A stretch of DNA of 64,000 nucleotides, from the NCBI RefSeq assembly GCF_000407365.1, contig NZ_ASVU01000002.1, positions 372,001-436,000 on the forward strand, given 5' to 3'. Shown piece by piece: positions 1-7,281 of this stretch. Positions within the stretch are counted from its first letter, which is position 1, and the number at the start of each line of letters is the position of its first letter. This DNA is from Enterococcus asini ATCC 700915 (GTDB lineage Bacteria > Bacillota > Bacilli > Lactobacillales > Enterococcaceae). The notes under the pieces were generated by a model. That model was given only the letters and a program-made list of their open reading frames with translations, was not told the DNA's origin and ran no database searches. Position numbers and translations under genes: made by a program.

Positions 1-10
1 CACTTGTTAA

Positions 11-158
11 TGAGTGTTTATTGCTAAACGGTGGTTCCAAAGCAGCCTCTGCAAAAATAAGTTGAAATTGCCTAAAATTTGAAAAGCCATTTTTGGCAAT
101 TCCACCTTATTTCTTGAGGCAAAACGCTTTGGTACCAACCTCATTTTTGAAAACCTCA
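11..158. repeat. Long imperfect inverted repeat (fold-back element)
   Basis: The segment folds back on itself over about 148 bases. The inner arms at 55-72 and 95-112 match at about 16 of 18 positions. Outside them, 45-49 pairs with 116-120, 37-43 pairs perfectly with 126-132, 32-36 pairs partly with 134-137, and 11-19 pairs loosely with 150-158. Transcribed either way it would form a long interrupted hairpin. It has no T-run typical of a terminator and no convincing reading frame. It could be a miniature inverted-repeat element or a palindromic repeat of the kind scattered in some enterococcal genomes. The pairing is seen directly; its nature is not known. Confidence 0.6.
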
Positions 159-223
159 CACAGGATGTCACTTTTATAATAGTAGGAAGTTTCAAGAAAA
201 TTCACCATTTTGGGAAGAATTTC

Positions 224-253
224 TTTACAGACCTTAAAAAAACTCTGTATAAT
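224..253 (+). promoter_or_regulatory. Promoter of the amino-acid ABC transporter operon
   Basis: TTTACA at 224-229 and TATAAT at 248-253 are separated by 18 bases and lie 43 bases before the first start codon of the operon. No operator-like palindrome is evident between them. The rest of 159-296 holds nothing else I can support. Confidence 0.65.
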
Positions 254-296
254 AACTCTAATACCCAACAAAAATTTACAAAAGGGAGCTGAATCC

Positions 297-1034
297 ATGT
301 CAATGATCGAATTCCAAAACGTGGAAAAATTTTATGGTCGATTCCATGCTTTGAAGGGAATCAACTTGCAGTTTGAAAAGGGAGAAGTAGTGGTCGTAAT
401 CGGTCCTTCTGGCTCCGGGAAAAGTACGATGCTGCGCTGTATCAACGCCCTGGAGGAGATTAGCAGTGGGAAACTGTTGATTAACGGCAAAGATCTCCGG
501 GACAAGAGCACGAAGCTGACGGAAATCCGCAAAAATATCGGAATGGTCTTCCAACATTTTAACCTTTATCCGAACAAAACGGTCTTGGATAATATTACAT
601 TGGCACCGAAAAAAGTGCTGAAAGAAAGTGACGAAGAAGCCACTAAAACCGCTGAAAAACTCTTGGACCGTGTGGGGATGTTAGACAAAAAAGATGTCTA
701 TCCAACCACCTTGTCTGGGGGGCAACAACAGCGTGTGGCAATTGCCCGAGGCTTGGCCATGAAGCCAGAAGTCTTGTTATTTGACGAGCCTACTTCTGCG
801 TTGGACCCGGAAATGATTGGGGACGTACTGGAAGTCATGAAAAAAATCGCCAAAGACGGGATGACCATGATCGTGGTAACCCACGAAATGGGCTTTGCTC
901 GGGAAGTGGCGGACCGTGTGATCTTCATGGCAGACGGGGAAGTAGTGGAAGAAAGCCGCAATCCGGAAGAATTCTTTGAAAATCCACAATCCGATCGGGC
1001 CAAACAATTCATCAGCAAGGTGATCAACCATTAA
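297..1034 (+). CDS. glnQ: Polar amino-acid ABC transporter, ATP-binding protein (GlnQ type)
   Basis: ATP-hydrolysing subunit of an importer for glutamine, glutamate or a related polar amino acid. The 245-residue product has Walker [10 protein letters not shown] at 36-44, the Q-loop glutamine at 86, the LSGGQ signature at 139-143 and Walker B ending in DEP at 160-165. This is full length for the family. ATG 297 is chosen because AAAGGGAG lies just upstream; an in-frame extension to 210 has no ribosome site. It is the first of four genes that together encode a complete importer: ATPase, binding lipoprotein and two permeases. The substrate cannot be read from the sequence; glutamine/glutamate is inferred from family resemblance. 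Confidence 0.95.
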   Translation: MSMIEFQNVEKFYGRFHALKGINLQFEKGEVVVVIGPSGSGKSTMLRCINALEEISSGKLLINGKDLRDKSTKLTEIRKNIGMVFQHFNLYPNKTVLDNITLAPKKVLKESDEEATKTAEKLLDRVGMLDKKDVYPTTLSGGQQQRVAIARGLAMKPEVLLFDEPTSALDPEMIGDVLEVMKKIAKDGMTMIVVTHEMGFAREVADRVIFMADGEVVEESRNPEEFFENPQSDRAKQFISKVINH

Positions 1035-1076
1035 GCCCTTGAAACAAACGGATTGCAGAACAAAGGAGGTCAACCA

Positions 1077-1883
1077 ATGAAAAAAATGCTTGCTTTTTTG
1101 GCATTGAGTCTTAGTTTGTTTACCCTGTCTGCCTGTGGCAAAAGCGTGGCGGATCAGGATATTGCAGAGACGAGTAAAGAAACCCAACAGATTACCTGGG
1201 GAGTGAAGTACGATACTCGCCTTTTTGGCATGATGGACGTGGCCAATGGAGAGGTCAAAGGCTTTGACATCGACATCGCCCGAGCCATTACGGAGAAAAT
1301 CCTCGGCCCTGAAGGTAGCGCGGTTTTCGTAGAAGTTACTTCGAAAACCCGGATTCCATTATTGAAAAATGGGAATATCGACGCGATTATCGCTACTATG
1401 ACCATTACGGAAGAACGCCTGCAACAGGTGAATTTCTCCGATGTCTACTTCGACGCGGGACAATCCTTATTGGTGCATAAAGATTCCGGTATTAAAGGCA
1501 TCGAGGATCTAGGCCCTGATTCCACGGTTTTAGCCGTGAAAGGCTCGACTTCCGTGGACAATATCAAGAAATTAGCTCCAGAAGCGAAAATCTTGGAATG
1601 GGAAAACTATGCGGAATGTTTTACTGCCTTGCAGTCTGGTCAAGGAGACGCCATGACCACGGACAATGCGATCCTTTTAGGGATGGCTTCTCAAAATCCG
1701 GATTACGTCTTAGCTGGCAAGTCCTTTACGAAGGAACCTTATGGCATCGCGATTAACAAAGGTCAAGACAACTTCCTAAAAGAAGTCAACGACGCCTTAG
1801 CTGAGATGCACAAAGACGGCACCTATGACAAGATTTACGACAAATGGTTCCCCGAATCCGATGACGGACGGGTAGCGAACTAA
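1077..1883 (+). CDS. Amino-acid ABC transporter substrate-binding lipoprotein
   Basis: Extracellular binding protein of the importer, anchored as a lipoprotein. The 268-residue product starts with a basic n-region and hydrophobic core, followed by the lipobox LSAC with Cys20 as the lipidated residue. The remainder resembles family 3 solute-binding proteins, with the typical segment GFDIDIARAI and a run about lack of alternatives reading AIIATMTITEERL. Start ATG 1077 follows AAAGGAGG at good spacing; the in-frame extension to 1053 has no such site. It lies 42 bases after the ATPase gene and 60 bases before the first permease. The ligand is probably glutamine or glutamate, by family only. Confidence 0.94.
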   Translation: MKKMLAFLALSLSLFTLSACGKSVADQDIAETSKETQQITWGVKYDTRLFGMMDVANGEVKGFDIDIARAITEKILGPEGSAVFVEVTSKTRIPLLKNGNIDAIIATMTITEERLQQVNFSDVYFDAGQSLLVHKDSGIKGIEDLGPDSTVLAVKGSTSVDNIKKLAPEAKILEWENYAECFTALQSGQGDAMTTDNAILLGMASQNPDYVLAGKSFTKEPYGIAINKGQDNFLKEVNDALAEMHKDGTYDKIYDKWFPESDDGRVAN

Positions 1884-1943
1884 TCGTGGCTATTCGCAAG
1901 TAAAGCAGGGGCTAAACCCAACTTTTCAGAAAGGAGCAAGTAG

Positions 1944-2591
1944 ATGATCCAATTATTTCAAGAGTATCACAGCCTGTTTTTTGAAGGCTTTAAAATTACC
2001 ATCTATTCCAGTGTCATCGCCTTGGTTTTCAGTTTGATTATCGGGACGTTAATGGCCATCTTTCAACTATCCCAAAATCGTATCGTGCGGGGCTTATCAA
2101 AAGCGTATGTGGAATTTTTCCGAAATATTCCCTTGCTGATTATCGCTATGTTTTTCGTGGTAGTCGTGCCTATGTACTGGATTTCCTTAGACGGTTTCCA
2201 AGCCGGGACCATTGCGTTGATTATTTATACTTCGGCGTTTATTGCAGAAACCGTGCGTTCCGGGATTCAAACCGTACCAAAAGGGCAAATGGAGGCAGGG
2301 CTATCTTCCGGCTTCACTTATTGGCAAACCATGCGCTACTTGATTTTGCCCCAAGCCTTTAAGATTGTCATCCCCCCATTAGGCAACCAATTTATCAACT
2401 TGGTGAAAAACTCCTCGGTCCTAGCCATGGTAGCCGGGTTGGATTTGATGTATCAAGCCGATTCCGTTGCCAACACGACCTTTGAAACTTTTAACACGTA
2501 TATCATTGCGGCATTGTTCTACTTAGTTTTGACCTTGCCATTGTCTTATTTGATGAATCATCTAGAAAAACGCTGGTCCGTGACCGGATAG
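1944..2591 (+). CDS. Amino-acid ABC transporter permease (GlnP/GltK type)
   Basis: One of two membrane subunits of the importer. The 215-residue protein shows several hydrophobic segments and the family EAA-type cytoplasmic loop (AGLSSGFTYWQTM followed by LPQAFKIVIPPLGNQ, about residues 116-150), which contacts the ATPase. AGAAAGGAG precedes the ATG. It is paired with a second permease 15 bases downstream, as expected for a heterodimeric translocation channel in the His/Glu/Gln/Arg family. Confidence 0.94.
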   Translation: MIQLFQEYHSLFFEGFKITIYSSVIALVFSLIIGTLMAIFQLSQNRIVRGLSKAYVEFFRNIPLLIIAMFFVVVVPMYWISLDGFQAGTIALIIYTSAFIAETVRSGIQTVPKGQMEAGLSSGFTYWQTMRYLILPQAFKIVIPPLGNQFINLVKNSSVLAMVAGLDLMYQADSVANTTFETFNTYIIAALFYLVLTLPLSYLMNHLEKRWSVTG

Positions 2592-2606
2592 AAAGGAGAA
2601 CCCTAG

Positions 2607-3266
2607 ATGCAAAATTTTATTGATGCGTATTCCTATGTGAATTTGAGCTTTCTAATGGATGGCCTCATGGTGACGATCCAAGTCTCTGTGGTATCGATTG
2701 TCTTGAGTTTTGTGATTGGTGGCTTGTTAGGCGTTCTACGCTTTGCCGATATCAAGGTTGTCTCCCGGGTTATCGGTCTCATTGTGGACATCATCCGCAA
2801 CTTGCCGCTCCTGTTGATCATCTTCTTCACGTATTTTGCCTTACCTCAGATTGGGATTAAGTTTTCCATTTTCTGGGCGGCGGTGGCAGCATTGACGATC
2901 TTTGAATCGGCCATGCTTTCGGAAATCTTCCGGGCCGGGTTAAATGCCGTGCCGAAAGGGCAAATGGAAGCCGGGCTGTCCACAGGCTTGACCTACAGAG
3001 AAACCATGCTTTCCATCGTGATTCCGCAAGCTTTTAAATCCATGATTCCCGCCTTGGTGAGTCAGTTGATTTCCTTGATTAAGGATACTTCTTTAGCGGT
3101 GATCATCAGCTTGCCGGAATTGACCCACAATGCCAAAATCATCTATGGTCAAAACGAAGGGGCGATTATCCCCATGTTCGTGGCCATGACCGTGATGTAC
3201 TTCGTAGTATGTTACGCACTGTCCTTGTTCTCCAAGTATCTGGAAACCAAGCAGTATAATTATTGA
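2607..3266 (+). CDS. Amino-acid ABC transporter permease, second subunit
   Basis: Second membrane subunit of the same importer, 219 residues, with about five hydrophobic segments and the EAA-type loop AGLSTGLTYRETM followed by IPQAFKSMIPAL. The two permeases align along their length and are diverged paralogs. GAAAGGAG lies upstream of ATG 2607. This is the last gene of the operon; a strong hairpin terminator follows 17 bases after the stop. Confidence 0.94.
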   Translation: MQNFIDAYSYVNLSFLMDGLMVTIQVSVVSIVLSFVIGGLLGVLRFADIKVVSRVIGLIVDIIRNLPLLLIIFFTYFALPQIGIKFSIFWAAVAALTIFESAMLSEIFRAGLNAVPKGQMEAGLSTGLTYRETMLSIVIPQAFKSMIPALVSQLISLIKDTSLAVIISLPELTHNAKIIYGQNEGAIIPMFVAMTVMYFVVCYALSLFSKYLETKQYNY

Positions 3267-3275
3267 GAATGAAGT

Positions 3276-3333
3276 AAAAAAGTGGTGCCCACTCAATCTT
3301 TCCCAGTCGAAAGAAGAGTAGGGCACCTTTTTT
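3276..3333. terminator. Bidirectional terminator
   Basis: GGTGCCC at 3284-3290 pairs with GGGCACC at 3321-3327, extended by ACTC with an offset GAGT. A-run on the left and T-run on the right let it end both the ABC operon and the convergent dioxygenase gene. Confidence 0.85.
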
Positions 3334-4228
3334 ATGCTTTGCGATATTCCGGATACAAATTTCTTTCAATCTCTCCTCGTTGATCCGCTAAAAACGGTGG
3401 CAGGGCGAAACTTTCCCCTAAGGTTTCCAAGGGTTCGTCAATGGTGAACCCGGGAGTTAGTGTGGCGAATTCCAGACGATTGCCCCCGGGTTCTCTGATG
3501 TAGAGGCTCTTGAAGCACCCTCGGGAAATCATTTTTTCAATGTGCCAGCCTTGGGTTTGAGCTTTTTGGTAAAGGCGGTCCAGTTCGGCCTCGTCTGTCA
3601 CCGCAAAGGCGATATGATCCGCGCTGCCTCGTCCCATGCGACTGGCTTCACTAGTTTCAGTAGGGAGAATCTCCAGAAAATCCGTGGTATTTAACCAAAT
3701 GCGCTGGTCTAGAGTCTGCCAACCTAAAAAACGCTCAAAGAAATCCCTGGTCTTCTCGGGCTCGGCCACATGGAGCTGGGTGGATTGAAGTCCTAATATC
3801 TGTTTGTCTCCTGGAATCGTATTTTTGACTTGATGACTGGGTTCTAACGGAGCAAAATCGGTTTCTGTCAGGCAAATTGCCACTTGGTCTTGGTCCTTAA
3901 AGTACAATGTGCGTTCGTTTTTTTCGTATGCAACGTGATAGTCTTCCAAGCGGCCTTGCCAATAGGGGAGGCTGTTTTTAGGTATTTTCAAGCCAATGGT
4001 GGCGATAAAATTTTCATGGTCATAGCGGTGGCCCAAATGAGGCAAGATAAAAAAGGTCACCACGCTCCCGGGAGCACCTTGATAATCACCGTAATAATAG
4101 TGAAGCATGCGATGATTTTCCTGGTTGACGGTATTCTTAACAAAGCGCAGTCCTAAAAGCTCGGTATAAAAGTGCAAATTTTCCTGACGGTCCTTGGTTA
4201 ATAAGGAAATATGATGAAATGCTGGCAT
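3332..4228 (-). CDS. Ring-cleaving dioxygenase, glyoxalase/VOC superfamily (MhqO-like)
   Basis: Two-domain vicinal-oxygen-chelate protein of 298 residues. The N-terminal module opens with HHISLLTKD, the second module begins near LHVAEPEKTRDFF, and a late RLEFATLTPG stretch carries the expected acidic metal ligand; histidine and glutamate ligands of extradiol dioxygenases are plausible. Relatives in Bacillus (MhqO/MhqE) act in quinone and aldehyde stress; the substrate here is unknown. Start ATG 4228 follows AAAGGAAG; the longer in-frame start at 4285 would run through the promoter. The gene is transcribed away from the radical-SAM gene from its own promoter. Confidence 0.85.
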   Translation of the reverse strand: MPAFHHISLLTKDRQENLHFYTELLGLRFVKNTVNQENHRMLHYYYGDYQGAPGSVVTFFILPHLGHRYDHENFIATIGLKIPKNSLPYWQGRLEDYHVAYEKNERTLYFKDQDQVAICLTETDFAPLEPSHQVKNTIPGDKQILGLQSTQLHVAEPEKTRDFFERFLGWQTLDQRIWLNTTDFLEILPTETSEASRMGRGSADHIAFAVTDEAELDRLYQKAQTQGWHIEKMISRGCFKSLYIREPGGNRLEFATLTPGFTIDEPLETLGESFALPPFLADQRGEIERNLYPEYRKA

Positions 4229-4256
4229 AGGGCATCTTCCTTTCTTACTAAAAATA

Positions 4257-4285
4257 AGTATAGTCGGCAATGTCCGATTAAGCAA
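4257..4285 (-). promoter_or_regulatory. Promoter of the glyoxalase-fold dioxygenase gene
   Basis: On the minus strand TTGCTT (4280-4285) and TATACT (4257-4262) are spaced by exactly 17 bases. The spacer contains a small inverted repeat, TCGG/CCGA at 4264-4277, which could be an operator but is too short to insist on. Confidence 0.75.
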
Positions 4286-4306
4286 GACAAGCGTCTTTTA
4301 CGGAGA

Positions 4307-4335
4307 TTGCTAAAAGCACGATTCTTTGGTAAACT
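4307..4335 (+). promoter_or_regulatory. Promoter of the radical-SAM gene
   Basis: TTGCTA at 4307-4312 and TAAACT at 4330-4335 are spaced by 17 bases. The LexA-like box lies a few bases downstream, where a bound repressor would block the transcription start. Confidence 0.65.
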
Positions 4336-4344
4336 AAACAAAAG

Positions 4345-4358
4345 AGAACGTTCGTTCG
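4345..4358 (+). promoter_or_regulatory. LexA-box-like operator (SOS)
   Basis: AGAACGTTCGTTCG matches the Firmicutes LexA consensus CGAAC-N4-GTTCG at every defined base except the first. It starts nine bases after the -10 hexamer of the radical-SAM promoter and 28 bases before its start codon. The match is seen; LexA binding is inferred. Confidence 0.7.
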
Positions 4359-4385
4359 TGAAATTTGGAAAGAAGGGGAAAATGG

Positions 4386-5261
4386 ATGCATTACAAGCGC
4401 TATAAGACGATCCTTTCGCCCAAAAATGGCTTGAACCTGTATCGTGGCTGCACTCACGGCTGTATTTATTGTGACAGTCGCAGTGCCTGTTATCAAATGG
4501 ACCATGCGTTTGAGGATATCCAGGTGAAAGAAGACGCCATCGCCATTTTGCGCGAGCAGCTTGTAAAAAAGCGCCAGCCTTGCATGATTTCAACTGGAGC
4601 GATGACGGACCCTTATTTGCATTTGGAGGAGAAACTGCGGCTCACTCGCCAGTCTTTGGAACTAGTGGAAGAGTTGGGCTTCGGCGTAGCACTGCTGACG
4701 AAATCAGATCGAGTGCTTCAAGACCTAGACCTCTTACAGCGAATCAATGAAAAGACCAAAGCCGTCGTCCAAATCACTTTGACCACTATGGATGATGCCT
4801 TATGTAGAAAAATCGAACCGCGAGTATCCGTGACCTCTCAACGCTTGCAAGTTTTGGCGGAATGTCAAAAACGCAAAATTCCCACGGTAGTCTGGCTAGG
4901 TCCACTATTGCCTTTTTTAACGGATAGTGAAGAAAATGTAGAGGCGCTCTTAGCTGCGTGTCATAAAGTGGGGGTCAAAGGAATTGTCAATTTTGGTTTT
5001 GGGGTGACCATGCGAGAAGGCAATCGGGAGTATTTCTATCGCCAATTGGACCGTTTATTCCCCGGTATGAAGGAGCGTTATATTCGTGTTTTTGGCAATC
5101 GTTATGAATGTACAAGTCCCGCCAATCAAAAGCTGATGGACTTGTATCATAGGCGCTGTGAAGCCTATGGTATTTTGCATCATAATCACGAAGTTTTTGC
5201 CTACTTACAGGAGTTTGAAGTCAAGGGGGAGGCTGAGGCAGAGCAGTTGTCCTTGTTTTAA
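4386..5261 (+). CDS. Radical-SAM protein, spore-photoproduct-lyase (SPL) family, with C-terminal clamp-binding motif
   Basis: The 291-residue product has the radical-SAM cluster motif C-x3-C-x2-C at Cys22, Cys26 and Cys29, with the N-terminal lead-in typical of SPL/Rv2578c-family proteins. Members bind a 4Fe-4S cluster and S-adenosylmethionine; true SPL repairs a thymine dimer of spores, but this non-spore-former homologue has no known substrate. The last five residues, QLSLF (287-291), match the consensus by which DNA polymerases and repair proteins bind the DnaN sliding clamp. With the LexA box upstream this suggests an SOS-induced DNA repair role, an inference. ATG 4386 follows GAAGGGG; an in-frame ATG at 4365 overlaps that site. 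A terminator follows. Confidence 0.85.
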   Translation: MHYKRYKTILSPKNGLNLYRGCTHGCIYCDSRSACYQMDHAFEDIQVKEDAIAILREQLVKKRQPCMISTGAMTDPYLHLEEKLRLTRQSLELVEELGFGVALLTKSDRVLQDLDLLQRINEKTKAVVQITLTTMDDALCRKIEPRVSVTSQRLQVLAECQKRKIPTVVWLGPLLPFLTDSEENVEALLAACHKVGVKGIVNFGFGVTMREGNREYFYRQLDRLFPGMKERYIRVFGNRYECTSPANQKLMDLYHRRCEAYGILHHNHEVFAYLQEFEVKGEAEAEQLSLF

Positions 5262-5267
5262 TCCTCG

Positions 5268-5300
5268 AGAACCACTTAAGCAGTGGTTCTTTTTTGTTTT
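5268..5300 (+). terminator. Rho-independent terminator
   Basis: AGAACCACT (5268-5276) pairs perfectly with AGTGGTTCT (5282-5290), followed by a T-run. It ends the radical-SAM transcript. Confidence 0.9.
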
Positions 5301-5435
5301 TAGCCGCCGGTTGTCTAGTAATTTTATATAATGAATGAAATGTGAACTATGTATAGGATTGCACTTAAACAAGTGGTAAAATTTTGATAAGATAACAAAA
5401 ATTAAAATTCGTTGATAGGATTTAAAGGAGGAATT

Positions 5436-5870
5436 ATGCAAAAGCAACGGTTTGATGCACAACAAGTAGCCAGCCGCTATCAGGCTTTTCTGGTTGGTTT
5501 TCTGACGGTGGCAGGGCTATTGATTATTACGCCTATCTTTAGTATTTTCTACGGCAAGTCACCCTTCGAAAGTCAAGCGAGTCTTTGCTTTTTTACTGCC
5601 CTGGTAGGTGCCGGGGTCGTTGCTTGCAGTTTAATCGGCAAAGATGCTTTTGTCGGGGAAAATGAAGGACGCCATTTGATTCGGTTTAGTTTGCTTTATC
5701 TGCTTTTGGGTACTTTTTTGTTGGTTCAAACCCGTTCGCAGATAAAGGGCATAGTAGTGAATGGCCAGCTTACCGATCAGCTACTGCCATTGGCCGCATT
5801 GGAGCTTATAATCATGGGGCTTTGCTTGAGCTACAAGTCATTTTTACGGAAGGTAGGTAAGGGGAAATGA
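5436..5870 (+). CDS. Four-segment membrane protein of unknown function (paralog A)
   Basis: I do not recognise this family. The 144-residue product has about four hydrophobic segments (near 16-40, 47-67, 79-97 and 113-132). The motif IFYGK at the end of the first segment and GKDAF after the second recur in the next gene. AAAGGAGG precedes ATG 5436. It overlaps the next start by four bases (ATGA), so the two are co-transcribed and probably translationally coupled. Confidence 0.75.
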   Translation: MQKQRFDAQQVASRYQAFLVGFLTVAGLLIITPIFSIFYGKSPFESQASLCFFTALVGAGVVACSLIGKDAFVGENEGRHLIRFSLLYLLLGTFLLVQTRSQIKGIVVNGQLTDQLLPLAALELIIMGLCLSYKSFLRKVGKGK

Positions 5871-6304
5871 AAGTGTTTTGGAGAAATTTTGATGGGTACC
5901 AGCAACGGGAGATTGGCAAGAGCTTTATCCTAGGATTTGTCATTATGGGCTTGTTATTATGGATACTTCCGATTGTCGATCTCTTTTATGGCAAGCCGGT
6001 TTTTGCCGAGAAAATGGATGAAAATCTGTTTATTTTGAGCTTTAGCTTGACGGTAGTCTTGTGTTACCAAGTTGTCAAAGAGGCTTATTTTCCCGCAAAA
6101 ATCAAACAGAACAAGCTGCAAACCGGTCTTATCTTAGTAAGCGCCGGGCTTGTGGAGCTTTTTCTACTCGGAAATGGACCACTCTTTAAAAATGGCCAGA
6201 TTAATTATGGTTACTATCTCTTCTCGGCGTTCTTTTTCCTAGGGCCCGGCTTACTGATCCTGGGAAAATCTTTGGTTGGGAAATTTTTAGCAAGATCAGA
6301 ATAG
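5867..6304 (+). CDS. Four-segment membrane protein of unknown function (paralog B)
   Basis: The 145-residue product shares the plan of the preceding gene: a short soluble start, about four hydrophobic segments, LFYGK after the first and KEAYF after the second, and a basic end. The two therefore look like an old tandem duplication with strong divergence, perhaps forming a heteromeric membrane complex. Translation starts inside the stop of the upstream gene. A strong terminator follows six bases after the stop. Function unknown. Confidence 0.75.
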   Translation: MKVFWRNFDGYQQREIGKSFILGFVIMGLLLWILPIVDLFYGKPVFAEKMDENLFILSFSLTVVLCYQVVKEAYFPAKIKQNKLQTGLILVSAGLVELFLLGNGPLFKNGQINYGYYLFSAFFFLGPGLLILGKSLVGKFLARSE

Positions 6305-6309
6305 GTTTG

Positions 6310-6353
6310 AACCACCAAGCTGCATTCGTTGCCTGTTGCTTGGTGGTTTTTTT
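6310..6353 (+). terminator. Rho-independent terminator
   Basis: ACCACCAAGC (6311-6320) pairs with GCTTGGTGGT (6338-6347), followed by a run of T. Confidence 0.9.
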
Positions 6354-6458
6354 GCGAATGATTCAAATCCCCAACACTTGAATTCTCCGGCAAAAAAGGC
6401 GAAAATAGACAAGTATGTTACAATAGCTTTTAGTAAAAAAGCAGATAGGAAGAGATTC

Positions 6459-7271
6459 ATGGGAAACAAAGGTGCAATCGGCTTAATCGACTCCGGTGTG
6501 GGGGGATTGACCGTTTTAAAAGAAGCATTGCGGCAACTGCCCAATGAAGAACTAGTTTACCTAGGAGATACCGCTCGCTGTCCGTATGGGCCAAGACCCG
6601 CTGAGCAAGTCATTGAGTACACGTGGCAGATGGCGGAGTTTTTAATGAAACAAAACATCAAGCTCTTAGTGATTGCCTGTAATACGGCGACCGCGGTAGC
6701 TTTAGATATCATTAGAGAAAAATTGCCGATTCCTGTGGTGGGGGTAATTTTACCCGGTAGTCGGGCGGCGGTGAAAACTACTAAGACCCGGCGTATTGGG
6801 GTGATTGGCACCCAAGGAACGATTAAGAGTGGTTCTTATCGGGAAGCGATTTTAAGTAAGACCGCTGAGGTGACGATTTTTGATTTGGCTTGTCCGAAGT
6901 TTGTGGCTCTGGTGGAAAGTAACGAGACTCGATCGCCAATCGCTAAAAAAGTCGTGGCCGAAACCTTACAACCTATGCGCCGGAACAAAGTGGACACTTT
7001 GATTTTAGGCTGTACCCATTATCCTTTATTGCGGCAATTGATCCAAAGTTACATGGGGGACGAGGTAACGCTAATCGACTCTGGGGCGGAAACCGTGGGG
7101 GAAGTCAGCGTGCTATTAGATTACTTTGATATTGCTAATCCTGATCCAGCCAAGCAGGGGGCGTGTCATTTTTATACCACCGGTTCCACCAAGCTCTTTG
7201 ACGATATTGCCCAAGACTGGTTGGAATTTCCGGTGCATTCGAAACACATTGAATTAGGCGAAAAGCCATAA
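6459..7271 (+). CDS. murI: Glutamate racemase
   Basis: Interconverts L- and D-glutamate to supply D-Glu for peptidoglycan. The 270-residue product shows IGLIDSGVGGLTV at the start (Asp11, Ser12), the first catalytic cysteine in ACNTAT (Cys74) and the second in LGCTHYP near residue 185. ATG 6459 is chosen by homology and a weak purine-rich GGAAGAG upstream; a longer frame from 6336 overlaps the preceding terminator. It leads an operon with the RNase PH-RdgB fusion and a phosphoesterase, matching the Bacillus racE-rph-ysnA-ysnB order. Confidence 0.96.
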   Translation: MGNKGAIGLIDSGVGGLTVLKEALRQLPNEELVYLGDTARCPYGPRPAEQVIEYTWQMAEFLMKQNIKLLVIACNTATAVALDIIREKLPIPVVGVILPGSRAAVKTTKTRRIGVIGTQGTIKSGSYREAILSKTAEVTIFDLACPKFVALVESNETRSPIAKKVVAETLQPMRRNKVDTLILGCTHYPLLRQLIQSYMGDEVTLIDSGAETVGEVSVLLDYFDIANPDPAKQGACHFYTTGSTKLFDDIAQDWLEFPVHSKHIELGEKP

Positions 7272-7281
7272 AGGAGAAGTT

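Noticed and set aside
120-140. A minus-strand GGTTGGTACC resembling the T-box core
   Set aside because: No stem I, no specifier loop and no terminator lie around it, and no gene follows on that strand; it is part of the inverted repeat.
777-1187. 136-codon minus-strand open frame across the ABC ATPase/lipoprotein junction
   Set aside because: Antisense to two confident genes and without a ribosome site.
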